DNA of 33,867 nucleotides from Phelpsiimicrobium sp043802125 (GCA_043802125.1 JAZDLG010000079.1:1-33867), one strand, 5' to 3'. Shown: positions 21,658 to 29,528, counted from the stretch's first letter. A program made the numbers and translations. The notes: generated by a model not told the origin, from the letters alone.

Positions 21658-22394
21658 TTCTCTTTGGATTCGCCTTTTGGCTTGGGTTCGCTCTTGCCTT
21701 TGACTTCTTCTTCTTCGCCTTCTACGGGTTTCTTTTCTTTCTTTATAACTTCAGGTTCAGCGCCGGTTGCGCCTTCTGCGCCCGCGCCTGCTTCAGTAGC
21801 AACAGCCTCTTCCACTTTCATAGGAGCCATCACGGAAAAGACCAATGCCTCAATATCGTGTTTTATTGTAACGCCTTCCGGCACAGGAAGGTCTTTGACC
21901 GTGATAAAATCACCGATCTTTAAATTAGTTACGTCTATCTCTAATTTACCCGGGATCTGCGTAGGTAAGCACTCCACATCTACTTCCCAGAGGATATGCT
22001 CTAACGAGCCGCCTTCCTGCTTGACGCCTACTGGCTCGCCCGAGCTCGCGATAGGGACCTTGACCACAATGCGCTTTGTCAAAGATACCTCGTTAAAATC
22101 AACATGAAGTATATCACCGCTCACCGGGTGCTTCTGTATCTCTTTTATCAAAACAGCTTTTTCCTGGGCCTTCTTACTCTCGGGCGATGCCACCTTAAGC
22201 GTGATGACTATGTTCTCGCCGCCGTGATGGGCGTGCATGAACTTGACCAAATGCCCTCTGTCTATCTTTAGAGAAAGAGTCTTTTTTCCTTCCCCATATA
22301 CGACGCATGGCACAACATTCTGCTTACGCAGAAGATGACTCTTGCCGATCTCCGCATCTTCGCGGACTGATGTGTCCAAATAAATAGCTTCCAT
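21654..22394 (-). CDS. rplY: 50S ribosomal protein L25/CTC family, long form
   Basis: 246 residues. The N-terminal 5S rRNA-binding L25 domain (about 1-95) contains RKQNVVPCVVYGEGKKTLSL and HPVSGDILHVDFNEVSL. The TL5/CTC beta domain (about 96-185) has VPIASSGEPVGVKQEGGSLEHILWEVDVECLPTQIP. The last 50 or so residues are Glu/Lys/Gly-rich and probably disordered. ATG 22394 is chosen, not the longer frame from 22460, because AAGGAG stands 5 nt before it. The 143-nt gap in front is full of hairpins, one of which covers part of this ribosome-binding site. Confidence 0.95.
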   Translation of the reverse strand: MEAIYLDTSVREDAEIGKSHLLRKQNVVPCVVYGEGKKTLSLKIDRGHLVKFMHAHHGGENIVITLKVASPESKKAQEKAVLIKEIQKHPVSGDILHVDFNEVSLTKRIVVKVPIASSGEPVGVKQEGGSLEHILWEVDVECLPTQIPGKLEIDVTNLKIGDFITVKDLPVPEGVTIKHDIEALVFSVMAPMKVEEAVATEAGAGAEGATGAEPEVIKKEKKPVEGEEEEVKGKSEPKPKGESKEK

Positions 22395-22403
22395 TTTTTC
22401 TCC

Positions 22404-22531
22404 TTGTGTAGAAAACACAACACCGACCCAATTTTCGGCACTGGCCGAACACTGGCCCAATTTGCGCTACCAAGCGCACACCCGCGCCTCCATTTGCGCG
22501 GGGTGCCAGAGGTGCCGATTAGCGCGGGGTG
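22404..22531 (-). other. Highly structured prs-rplY intergenic region
   Basis: Perfect small stems follow each other: TTGTGT/ACACAA (22404-22409, 22415-22420), TTCGGC/GCCGAA (22434-22439, 22444-22449) and TGCGC/GCGCA (22463-22467, 22474-22478). CACCCGCGCC (22479-22488) can pair, with a bulge, with GCGCGGGGTG (22496-22505); that last 10-mer is repeated at 22522-22531. The first stem includes two bases of the rplY ribosome-binding site. I see no convincing promoter. It could be a translational control leader or an eroded repeat cluster. Confidence 0.5.
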
Positions 22532-22537
22532 TCAAAT

Positions 22538-23476
22538 TTAGTCAAATAAACAACTGATAGACTCTTCCCTGTGTATCCTTTTTATCGCCTCCGCTAAAAG
22601 CGGAGCAACGGTCAAAACTTTTATCTTGGGGTGCTTCTTATGATCCTCCAGAGGGATGGTATCGGTAATGATCAATTCCTCTAAAATAGAATTCTCAACA
22701 TTTTTCATGGCATCGCCCGAGAGCACGCCATGGACCACGGCGGCGTATATCTTTTTGACGCCGGCCTTTTTTAAAGCGTGTGCCGCTTCCAGAAGAGAAC
22801 CGCCTGTAGCTACCAGGTCATCCACCAGAATAGCGTTCTTGCCCGCGACCTCGCCTAATATATTCATAGCTTCGGCTTTTTCCGGAGATACGCGGCGCTT
22901 GTCAACTATAGCAAGAGCTGCGCCCAGGCGTTTGGCGTACGCCCGCGCCGTCTTAATACCGCCGACGTCGGGTGAGACGACCACGAAATCTTTAAGTTTA
23001 AGTTTATTGGTGATATGCTCTACAAAAACGTTTACGGCGAATAGGTGGTCAAGAGGTATATCAAAAAATCCCTGGATCTGGCCGGCGTGCAGGTCCATGG
23101 TCAGGATCCTGTCAGAGCCGGCTACGGTAAGAAGGTTGGCCACGAGTTTGGCTGAAATAGGCACGCGAGGCTGGTCTTTTCTATCCTGGCGCGCGTAGCC
23201 GTAGTAAGGCACCACTGCCGTGATCCTTCCGACGGAAGCGCGTTTCAGCGCGTCAATAATGATCAGCAATTCCATAAGATTTTCGTTGACCGGAGGGCAC
23301 GTCGGCTGCACGATGAAGACATCTTTGCCTCTGACGTTGTCGTCTATTTTGACGCGGCATTCGCCTTCGCTGAACCTTTCCACCATCATCCCGCCTAACT
23401 GCTTGCCTAACTCCGCGCAGATATCCTTGGCTAACTGCGGATTAGCATTTCCCGAAAATATCTCTAGTTTATTCAT
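22538..23476 (-). CDS. prs: Ribose-phosphate pyrophosphokinase (PRPP synthetase)
   Basis: Makes PRPP from ribose 5-phosphate and ATP for nucleotide, histidine and tryptophan synthesis. 312 residues, normal length. Motifs: FSGNANPQLAKDICAELG, FSEGECRVKIDDNVRGKDVFIVQ, YYGYARQDRKDQPRVPISAKLVA, DLHAGQIQGFFDIPLD, and the PRPP-binding loop NAILVDDLVATGGSL. Its ATG overlaps the glmU stop (ATGA). The neighbouring hisG, although further upstream, uses PRPP directly. GlmU-Prs-L25-Pth is a familiar conserved order. Confidence 0.97.
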   Translation of the reverse strand: MNKLEIFSGNANPQLAKDICAELGKQLGGMMVERFSEGECRVKIDDNVRGKDVFIVQPTCPPVNENLMELLIIIDALKRASVGRITAVVPYYGYARQDRKDQPRVPISAKLVANLLTVAGSDRILTMDLHAGQIQGFFDIPLDHLFAVNVFVEHITNKLKLKDFVVVSPDVGGIKTARAYAKRLGAALAIVDKRRVSPEKAEAMNILGEVAGKNAILVDDLVATGGSLLEAAHALKKAGVKKIYAAVVHGVLSGDAMKNVENSILEELIITDTIPLEDHKKHPKIKVLTVAPLLAEAIKRIHREESISCLFD

Positions 23477-24735
23477 GGTTTCTTCCTCTTTTTTATCTCT
23501 CTGGCCGGAACGCCGACGACTAAAGCGCCGTCTGGCACGTTATGGTCCCTGGTGACTACAGAACCCGCGCCCACGATAGCGTTCTTTCCTATGACAACAG
23601 GCGCGATAAGTACCGTATCACATCCCACAAAAGCCTTGTCTTTGATTATGGTCTTGTTCTTCTTCTTGCCGTCAAAATTAGCGACTACCGTACCCGCGCC
23701 TATATTGACTTTCTTGCCTATTTTGGTATCGCCGATGTAGCTTACGTGGCGCACGCGGGTAAGATCATCTAAATAAGAATTTTTTATTTCCGTGAAATTC
23801 CCTACGGAGACCTTGTCTTTTAAAACAGCCCCTTGGCGCAAGTGGCAGAAAGGCCCTATGCTACAGTCTTTTCCCACGCAAACTCCCTTTTCTATTACCG
23901 TGAAAGGAAAAACCTTTGTGCCCGGGCCTATCCGGGCCGATGCGTCAATAAAGATCGTTTTGAAATCCGCGATGCGCACCCCGGCCTCAAGAAACCTCTC
24001 TAAGACCCTCTTTCTTAAGATCTCTGCGGCTTCCAGGAGTTGGCCCTGAGAATTGACCCCTAAGACCTCCTGGGACGTATCAACTACGCAGGCGTCTATC
24101 TTTCTATTCCTTGAAAAAAGCCAGCTGAAGGCATCCGTCAGGTAAAACTCAGCCGTATTAGCTGCGGGCTTTACATATTTAAGCGCTTCCAGGAGATCGT
24201 CTTTTTTAAAACAATACATCCCGGTGTTTATTTCGCGTATATTTTTTTGCTGGAAGTTGGCGTCCTTATCTTCAATAATACCTACCAGCTGCCCGGCCTC
24301 GTTGCGCAAGATGCGGCCATAACCCCCGGGATTATCCAAAAATGTCGTTAACACCGTGCATGAAACGTTCTTTGAGGTATGAAAATCATAAAGAACGCGG
24401 ATAGTCTCATCGGTGATCAGGGGCGTGTCACCGTAAAGCACGATGACGTCTTTTGCGTCAGCCGGTATATCTTTTATCGCCGCCTTAACGGCATCAGCCG
24501 TGCCCAACGGTTTTTCCTGATAGGCGACGCGCACATTGCCTCCCAAAATTTCTTTTACCTGAGCGCGCTTTCGCCCTATCACGACGATTATCTTCTTAGG
24601 TTTGATCAGGCTTGCCGCCTCTACCACATATTGCACCATGGGCTTGCCGCAGATCTCGCAAAGGACCTTCGGTACAGAGGCCTTCATGCGCTTGCCTTCG
24701 CCCGCCGCCAAGATTATTACGCAAAATTTTGACAT
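23473..24735 (-). CDS. glmU: Bifunctional UDP-GlcNAc pyrophosphorylase / GlcN-1-P acetyltransferase
   Basis: 420 residues. The N-terminal nucleotidyltransferase has ILAAGEGKRMKASVPKVLCEICGKPMVQYV at residues 8-37, YGDTPLI and EINTGMYCF. The C-terminal left-handed beta-helix has IGPFCHLRQGAVLKDKVSVGNFTEIKN, YIGDTKIGKKVNIGAGTVVANFDGKKKNKT and a terminal VVGVPAREIKKRK. It supplies UDP-GlcNAc for peptidoglycan and for LpxA. It is somewhat shorter than the 456 residues of E. coli. I start at ATG 24735 because MSKFCVIILAAG is canonical; the longer frame to 24768 begins inside the preceding 53-aa ORF. Confidence 0.94.
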   Translation of the reverse strand: MSKFCVIILAAGEGKRMKASVPKVLCEICGKPMVQYVVEAASLIKPKKIIVVIGRKRAQVKEILGGNVRVAYQEKPLGTADAVKAAIKDIPADAKDVIVLYGDTPLITDETIRVLYDFHTSKNVSCTVLTTFLDNPGGYGRILRNEAGQLVGIIEDKDANFQQKNIREINTGMYCFKKDDLLEALKYVKPAANTAEFYLTDAFSWLFSRNRKIDACVVDTSQEVLGVNSQGQLLEAAEILRKRVLERFLEAGVRIADFKTIFIDASARIGPGTKVFPFTVIEKGVCVGKDCSIGPFCHLRQGAVLKDKVSVGNFTEIKNSYLDDLTRVRHVSYIGDTKIGKKVNIGAGTVVANFDGKKKNKTIIKDKAFVGCDTVLIAPVVIGKNAIVGAGSVVTRDHNVPDGALVVGVPAREIKKRKKP

Positions 24736-24743
24736 CTTAAGAA

Positions 24744-24905
24744 CTACCTGCTTTCTCTCAAACACCAAAAAAAATCTCTCTGCTTTTTCGTAGACGCCTT
24801 GCGCAAAAAATCATTCATCTGACGAAGCCACTCTAGCTTATTCTTAGGTGAGATCTTCATAAATCTTTGTAATCTTTGTTCTTGGCTTTCCCACTTAAAA
24901 ATCAT
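24744..24905 (-). CDS. Small 53-aa protein between nucleotidyltransferase and glmU
   Basis: An open frame from ATG 24905 to TAG 24744. The product is strongly charged and helical in look: MIFKWESQEQRLQRFMKISP at the N terminus, then NKLEWLRQMNDFLRKASTKK and a basic aromatic end (RDFFWCLRESR). It overlaps the nucleotidyltransferase by 11 nt and ends 8 nt before glmU, leaving no spare bases, which argues that it is real. The EWLRQMNDFLRKA region is like short proteins I associate with nucleotidyltransferase neighbours, but I cannot name a family. It could be a cofactor or regulator of the enzyme upstream. Confidence 0.6.
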   Translation of the reverse strand: MIFKWESQEQRLQRFMKISPKNKLEWLRQMNDFLRKASTKKQRDFFWCLRESR

Positions 24906-25398
24906 TGCGCCTTTTTAGATACTTAATTTTTTTCAGTTCTTCAATATCAAGTTTATCCACATCGCGCCCGGCAGCCTTTTTCATTTTTATGAGATTGTTT
25001 ATTGATATGACTGGCAATATAATATCGCCTATCTTTATCCGGACAACGTTTTTATTCGCGCTCTCAAAAGAGACAGGCGATTCTATGATAATATCCACTT
25101 CTTTCATTTCATCCATTTTATAAAAATTAAAGGCCTTCATGTGTTTATTGTGTATCCAGTCGTATCTCGTCTTTGCATCGGCTATCCCCATGGGATCAAC
25201 CGGCTGTTTTACACGGTATCCTTTTTTCTTCAGGATGCTCACGACTTTCTTTAGATTCTCACCGCTCATCTCAACAAGAATATCCATGTCAGCCGTACTT
25301 CTCAAAGAACCAAGGAGATTAACCGCTATCCCCCCGACAAGGACGTATTTGACTTTTTGTTTCTGAAACGCCCGGAATACTTCTTCGTAAAGTATCAT
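24895..25398 (-). CDS. Minimal nucleotidyltransferase (AbiEii/MNT-like)
   Basis: 167 residues. YVLVGGIAVNLLGSLRSTADMDILVE (residues 19-43) has the Gly-Gly motif and the D37-x-D39 metal-binding pair of DNA-polymerase-beta-type nucleotidyltransferases. EVDIII near residue 100 may be the third carboxylate. The C-terminal part (ISINNLIKMKKAAGRDVDKLDIEELKKIKYL) resembles the tail of AbiEii-like and aminoglycoside-type transferases. The substrate is unknown. It starts 11 nt after tRNA-Gln and overlaps the 53-aa ORF. Such enzymes may be toxins that modify tRNA ends, but a housekeeping role is equally possible. Confidence 0.8.
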   Translation of the reverse strand: MILYEEVFRAFQKQKVKYVLVGGIAVNLLGSLRSTADMDILVEMSGENLKKVVSILKKKGYRVKQPVDPMGIADAKTRYDWIHNKHMKAFNFYKMDEMKEVDIIIESPVSFESANKNVVRIKIGDIILPVISINNLIKMKKAAGRDVDKLDIEELKKIKYLKRRNDF

Positions 25399-25409
25399 AA
25401 GAATATCAG

Positions 25410-25481
25410 TTGCCCGGTGAGGACTCGAACCTCAAAAGCCAGACCCAAATTCTGGAGTGTTACCAATTACACTACCGGGCA
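25410..25481 (-). tRNA. tRNA-Gln(TTG)
   Basis: A 72-nt cloverleaf on the minus strand. TGCCCGG pairs with CCGGGCA, anticodon stem CCAGA/TCTGG encloses loop ATTTGGG with anticodon TTG (plus-strand CAA at 25446-25448), and the T arm is TGAGGTTCGAGTCCTCA. The discriminator is A and no CCA is encoded. It is embedded between spoVG (16 nt upstream) and the nucleotidyltransferase (11 nt downstream), so it is probably processed from the long mRNA. Confidence 0.95.
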
Positions 25482-25497
25482 ATTCTTAAACCCAATA

Positions 25498-25926
25498 TTA
25501 AAATTCGCTATCGCTTGAAATCTTTGAAGCAGGGGCAGGGCTTTTTGTTTTTTCAGCCTCGTAAGCCTCTAATACTTTCTTCTGGAGATAATCTCTAAAG
25601 GCCTGGGTTATAGGGTGAGCTATATCCCGGTGTTCAGACTGCGCCCCAATGCCTTCATGTTCAACGGCTGCCACGGGCCTCAAAACAGCGGGTAATTGCG
25701 CGGCGCACTGATTGCAATACTTGCTCTTGACTTCATTGCGGAATCCGCATTTAGGGCAAGCGGTTTTAAGTTTTCTGGACGGCATGGCGATAAACAACCC
25801 TGTGCCGCCTTCAATCACTTTAATATTTCTTACAACAAAGGCATTATCAAAAGTCGCTGTGGCATAAGCCTTTAACTTCTTGTCAGGGCTATCTTTAAGA
25901 AATATCCGAACTTCAGTAATATCCAT
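25498..25926 (-). CDS. spoVG: SpoVG-family RNA/DNA-binding protein with inserted zinc ribbon
   Basis: 142 residues. Residues 1-50 match SpoVG (MDITEVRIFLKDSP, LKAYATATFDNAFVVRNIKVIEGGTGLFIAMPSRK) and the fold resumes at HRDIAHPITQAFRDYLQKKVLEAY (99-122). In place of the usual short loop, residues about 52-98 hold a C57-x2-C60 ... C71-x2-C74 zinc ribbon (ACPKCGF, YCNQCAAQ) and a Val/Ala-rich linker. SpoVG binds nucleic acids as a post-transcriptional regulator in Firmicutes and spirochaetes; sporulation is not implied. CGGAGG lies before the ATG. It follows ispE by 21 nt, and ispE-spoVG adjacency is also known elsewhere. Confidence 0.92.
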   Translation of the reverse strand: MDITEVRIFLKDSPDKKLKAYATATFDNAFVVRNIKVIEGGTGLFIAMPSRKLKTACPKCGFRNEVKSKYCNQCAAQLPAVLRPVAAVEHEGIGAQSEHRDIAHPITQAFRDYLQKKVLEAYEAEKTKSPAPASKISSDSEF

Positions 25927-25947
25927 AGCTGGCCTCCGTTTATACCT

Positions 25948-26856
25948 CTACGAGGTACTTGTCAGAATAATCCTGCATCTATGTGAAAACCGGTGAGTCA
26001 TATCTTCAAAAGCCGCCTGCGCTTCTTTTTGTTTTTTAAATGTTGTAAAAAGCGCAGGGCCGCTCCCGGACATGTGCACGTTTTTTAAACCTGATTTTAA
26101 AAGATCGGTTTTTAATCCAGAAACCAAACCATATGAATTCATTACTGTTTCGCTTAACTGATTGTAGATATTTCGGTTAAGCGAAGAAACATCATTTCTC
26201 TTCAAATAAGAGATTAGTATATTAACATCGTGAGGTTTTTTTGTCAACTTTAAACTTTTTTTGCTGTTTTGGAGCTTATCCCAAAGCCCGTAAACGTCTT
26301 TAGTCATTATTTTTATGGGTAAAACGAATAAAATATGCCAAAAAATAAGGCTATTGGGTATTGCTACGGGCCCGAGCTCTCCTCCGCGCTCCTTGCCTAT
26401 AGCGAATCTCTTATTCAGGCAAAAAAATGCCACATCACTGCCAAGCCTGTTGGCATAGGAGACAAGAGTGCCTTTGCTAAGCTTCAAACCAAAAAGCTTG
26501 TTGATCCCCATAAGAGTTGAGGCGGCATCGCTTGAGCCTCCGCCAAGGCCGGCGCCCACAGGGATCTCTTTTTTTAGGTCTATCTTAACGCCCTTCTTAA
26601 TGCCTTGCGAACGCCTCAACAGATCAGCTGCCTGATATACCAGATTGCCCCGGTCGCAGGGGACATCTTCGCTTGAAGACGTAACGACTATCTCGTCGTT
26701 GTTGATCTCCGTCAGGCGTATGGTATCGGCAAGCGATATCCGCTCAAAAAGCGTCAGGATATTGTGAAAACCGTCAGGCCTTTTATTAATGACATCAAGG
26801 AAAAGATTGAGCTTGGCAGGACAATGGCAAAGAAGGCTTTTAGTAGATGAAACCAT
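25948..26856 (-). CDS. ispE: 4-diphosphocytidyl-2-C-methyl-D-erythritol kinase
   Basis: A GHMP kinase of the MEP isoprenoid pathway. About 302 residues from ATG 26856. It has CPAKLNLFLDVINKRPDGFHNILTLFERISLAD near the N terminus, the ATP-binding loop PVGAGLGGGSSDAAST, and the C-terminal MSGSGPALF motif. I prefer ATG 26856 because the family begins a few residues before CPAKLNL and it lies 7 nt after the transketolase stop; the longer frame to 26892 would overlap transketolase. No strong ribosome-binding site is visible. The other MEP genes are outside the window. Confidence 0.94.
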   Translation of the reverse strand: MVSSTKSLLCHCPAKLNLFLDVINKRPDGFHNILTLFERISLADTIRLTEINNDEIVVTSSSEDVPCDRGNLVYQAADLLRRSQGIKKGVKIDLKKEIPVGAGLGGGSSDAASTLMGINKLFGLKLSKGTLVSYANRLGSDVAFFCLNKRFAIGKERGGELGPVAIPNSLIFWHILFVLPIKIMTKDVYGLWDKLQNSKKSLKLTKKPHDVNILISYLKRNDVSSLNRNIYNQLSETVMNSYGLVSGLKTDLLKSGLKNVHMSGSGPALFTTFKKQKEAQAAFEDMTHRFSHRCRIILTSTS

Positions 26857-26863
26857 GGCTGCT

Positions 26864-27790
26864 TTATAGAAGCGCTTTGGCTGCGGACACAATATCTGCG
26901 CTCGTCAGTTGATATTCACGCATGAGGTCTTTTTCGTCTCCGGATTGGCCAAATCTATTTTTTACGCCTACTTTAATGACCCTGGCAGGGTGTTTTTCAG
27001 ACAATACCTCACAAACCGCTGAAGCGAGGCCGCCTATGACCGAATGCTCTTCGCAGACGACAAGCCCGCGGGTAGAACTAGCAGCTTCCATAAGCAGTTC
27101 TTCATCTATGGGCTTAATAGTCGGCATGTTTATGACCCGGGCTGATATCTTCTCCTTGCTCAGCGCCTCATAAGCCGCGAGAGCCTCCTGCACCATGATG
27201 CCGCAGGCCACAATGGTCACACTGGATCCCTGGCGCAACAAACAGCCCTTGCCCAATTGAAAACCCGGCCTGCCTTCTATGGTCGGCACTTTCGCCCGGC
27301 CCAGCCTGATATAAAAAGGGCCTTTTGTCTCAAACGCGGCAATGACCGCTTCGCGAGTCTCAGGGCCGTCAGCCGGCACGATTATTTTTATATTAGGTAT
27401 GGCGCGCAAGATCGCGATATCCTCCAAAGCCTGGTGGCTTGCGCCATCCGGCCCTACGGTGATACCCGCGTGGGTCGCGACTATTTTAACGTCAAGGCCT
27501 CCGTAGCAGATGGTGTTCCTCACCTGGTCCCAGGCGCGGCCTGAGGCAAACATGGCAAACGTGGATACAAAGACGACTTTGCCGCAACTGGCCATGCCCG
27601 CGGCTGTGGCCATCATATTCTGTTCTGCCACGCCAAAGTTGAAAAACCTTTTTGGAAATTCTTTTGCGAACAAGGCGGTGCGGGTAGAGCCGGAAAGATC
27701 CGCGTCGCAGACGACAACGCTCGCATCCTTCTTGCCTAATTCTATCAAGGCCTTGCCATAGACGTCGCGCGCGTAAAGCATCTCAGCCAT
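26864..27790 (-). CDS. Transketolase, C-terminal subunit
   Basis: 308 residues, corresponding to the pyrimidine-binding and C-terminal domains of full-length transketolase. Motifs: FNFGVAEQNMMATAAGMA with the catalytic Glu of the thiamine diphosphate site, ATHAGITVGPDGASHQALEDIAILRAIPN, and VVCEEHSVIGGLASAVCEVL. It works with the separate N-terminal subunit encoded directly upstream (11-nt gap). Together they move C2 units between sugar phosphates in the pentose phosphate pathway. Split transketolases are common in anaerobic bacteria and archaea. DXS is excluded by the lack of its linker and by the short length. Confidence 0.93.
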   Translation of the reverse strand: MAEMLYARDVYGKALIELGKKDASVVVCDADLSGSTRTALFAKEFPKRFFNFGVAEQNMMATAAGMASCGKVVFVSTFAMFASGRAWDQVRNTICYGGLDVKIVATHAGITVGPDGASHQALEDIAILRAIPNIKIIVPADGPETREAVIAAFETKGPFYIRLGRAKVPTIEGRPGFQLGKGCLLRQGSSVTIVACGIMVQEALAAYEALSKEKISARVINMPTIKPIDEELLMEAASSTRGLVVCEEHSVIGGLASAVCEVLSEKHPARVIKVGVKNRFGQSGDEKDLMREYQLTSADIVSAAKALL

Positions 27791-27801
27791 ATATCTTCCT
27801 A

Positions 27802-28629
27802 TTACTTCTTGCCCAATTCCTTTTTAGCTAAACCCGTTTCATCCGCGGAAGGCGCCCTGCCGTGAAAATCAACGACGTTCTCCATAAAAGAAACGCCCTT
27901 GCCTTTGATGGTCTTGGCGATGATGATAGCCGGTTTCTCTTTGATATTCTTTGCGATAGAAAAAGCTTTATAAATGGCCGCCATATTGTGGCCGTCTATT
28001 TCCAGTACATACCAACCAAAAGCGCGCCACTTATCAGCCAACGGCTCAATATCCATGACGTCGGATACCCTTCCGTCTATCTGAAAACCGTTGTAGTCCA
28101 AAATAGCGCAAAGATTATCGCTCTTGTAATGAGCCGCTGCCATTGCCGCTTCCCAGATATTGCCTTCCTGTGTCTCTCCGTCGCCCAAAAGGCAATACAC
28201 CCTGTAGTCTTTGTCGTCTAACTTAGCGGACAGGCTCATGCCTAAAGCGACAGACAGGCCCTGCCCGAGCGAACCGCTGCAGACCTCTATACCGGGCGTA
28301 TGCCTGTCCGGATGGCCCTGGAGCATAGCTCCGAACTTTCTTAAACCGGCCAACTCAGCTTTCGGAAAATACCCCTGTTCCGCCAGGACCGCGTACAGCG
28401 CCGGGCAACAATGCCCTTTAGAAAGATGAAAACGGTCCCTATCAGGCCAATTGGGATTTTTAGGGTCATGCCTCATGACCGAATAATATAAACACGTCAG
28501 GATGTCGGCGCTGGAAAGCGAACCGCCGGGATGGCCGGATCCGGCTTGTGCCAGCATCTCAACTATCATGAGACGGATCTCACGGGCCTTTTCTTCCAAC
28601 TCCCTGATCTTCTTTAAGTCTAACATCAT
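27802..28629 (-). CDS. Transketolase, N-terminal subunit
   Basis: 275 residues carrying the thiamine diphosphate-binding domain: AGSGHPGGSLSSADILTCLYYSVM near residue 27, FHLSKGHCCPALYAVL, and the GDGETQEGNIWEAAMAAAHY Mg-diphosphate motif near residue 140. The start is ATG ATG at 28629/28626 with AGGAA upstream; the longer frame to 28680 is rejected because it lengthens the overlap with the upstream gene and does not match the family. Even so, about 50 nt overlap the 3' end of the TPR gene, the largest overlap in the window. It pairs with the C-terminal subunit. Confidence 0.93.
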   Translation of the reverse strand: MMLDLKKIRELEEKAREIRLMIVEMLAQAGSGHPGGSLSSADILTCLYYSVMRHDPKNPNWPDRDRFHLSKGHCCPALYAVLAEQGYFPKAELAGLRKFGAMLQGHPDRHTPGIEVCSGSLGQGLSVALGMSLSAKLDDKDYRVYCLLGDGETQEGNIWEAAMAAAHYKSDNLCAILDYNGFQIDGRVSDVMDIEPLADKWRAFGWYVLEIDGHNMAAIYKAFSIAKNIKEKPAIIIAKTIKGKGVSFMENVVDFHGRAPSADETGLAKKELGKK

Positions 28630-29479
28630 CTCGCTTCCTGTTCCGGGCCTCTTTAAGATGCTGTAAGATAACAGGGTCAAGCATCAGCTTGGAAGCCTTT
28701 TCTAAAAACTCTATCGCTTTGTCCGTCTCGCCTATCTTAAAATATATCCAACCAAGAGTGTCTAAGTAGGCGCCGTTAGACGGCTCGCTTTCTATAGCCC
28801 GCTCTGCCAGATCAATGGCCTTATCTAATTCTATGTCCTGTTCGGCATACAGATAAGCCAAAGAATTCATCGCGTCGGCATTTTCAGGATAATATGTCAA
28901 GACCTTCTTAAAACCATCAATGGAGGCAGCGATGCGGCCTTCCTCGTTATCAAGCATGGCCAAAACATATAGGCCTGACTCATCCACCGGGTCTAATTTC
29001 AGGGCCTCAACGCAGTGCTTTCTTGCTTTAACGCGCTCCCTGTCTAAAAAATATAGCTGAGACAAAATACGTCTCAGCTGAATATTCGTCCGCCTGTCGT
29101 TAAGGTTCTTTTGGAGAAGGCTTTCGTAGTGTTGAGAGGCCCTATTAAGATCATTAACTTGCGCATACAGCAGAGCGAGGACATAGCGGGCATCATTATC
29201 ATCGGGTGAAACGCTGACAACTTTTTCAAATTCGGCTACAGCCTCTTTAAATTTCTTTAGCCTTATGTAATCCAGCCCCAACTGTAGGTGGAATGACGGC
29301 TCCCGGCCGTCATGGCTCAGGGCTTTTCGGTAAAAAGCGACGGCTTCTTCAATGTCTCCTGACCTGTCGCTCAAAAGCCCTTTTAAATACAGGCTATAGG
29401 AGTTCGTGGCGCACGAACACAAAATCAAACCCAGGACACCGCCGCACAAAAACAGCGCTGATCTTTTTTTGCAGGACAT
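28580..29479 (-). CDS. TPR-repeat lipoprotein
   Basis: 299 residues from ATG 29479. Residues 1-23 form a lipoprotein signal (KKRSALFLCGGVLGLILCSC) with lipobox L20-C21-S22-C23. About seven tetratricopeptide repeats follow, for example KAVSFYRKAL-like GDIEEAVAFYRKALSHDG, KFKEAVAEFEKVVSVSPDD, RIAASIDGFKKVLTYYPEN and ETDKAIEFLEKASKL. The tail is basic. It would be a periplasmic scaffold anchored to a membrane; the partner is unknown. The in-frame GTG three codons earlier is less likely. The last 50 nt overlap the transketolase start. No strong ribosome-binding site is seen. Confidence 0.85.
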   Translation of the reverse strand: MSCKKRSALFLCGGVLGLILCSCATNSYSLYLKGLLSDRSGDIEEAVAFYRKALSHDGREPSFHLQLGLDYIRLKKFKEAVAEFEKVVSVSPDDNDARYVLALLYAQVNDLNRASQHYESLLQKNLNDRRTNIQLRRILSQLYFLDRERVKARKHCVEALKLDPVDESGLYVLAMLDNEEGRIAASIDGFKKVLTYYPENADAMNSLAYLYAEQDIELDKAIDLAERAIESEPSNGAYLDTLGWIYFKIGETDKAIEFLEKASKLMLDPVILQHLKEARNRKRDDVRLKEDQGVGRKGP

Positions 29480-29528
29480 CAAAACCACGCCAAAAAGCCC
29501 GCCAATGCCTTTTTGCGGCGGCCGCGCC

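Noticed and set aside
24895..25398. Clear toxin-antitoxin system
   Set aside because: Only the nucleotidyltransferase motif is recognisable; no HEPN or known antitoxin partner is present, so it is reported as a hypothesis only.
25498..25926. Endospore formation inferred from SpoVG
   Set aside because: SpoVG occurs widely in non-spore-formers, and the window encodes an outer-membrane (diderm) organism with no sporulation genes.
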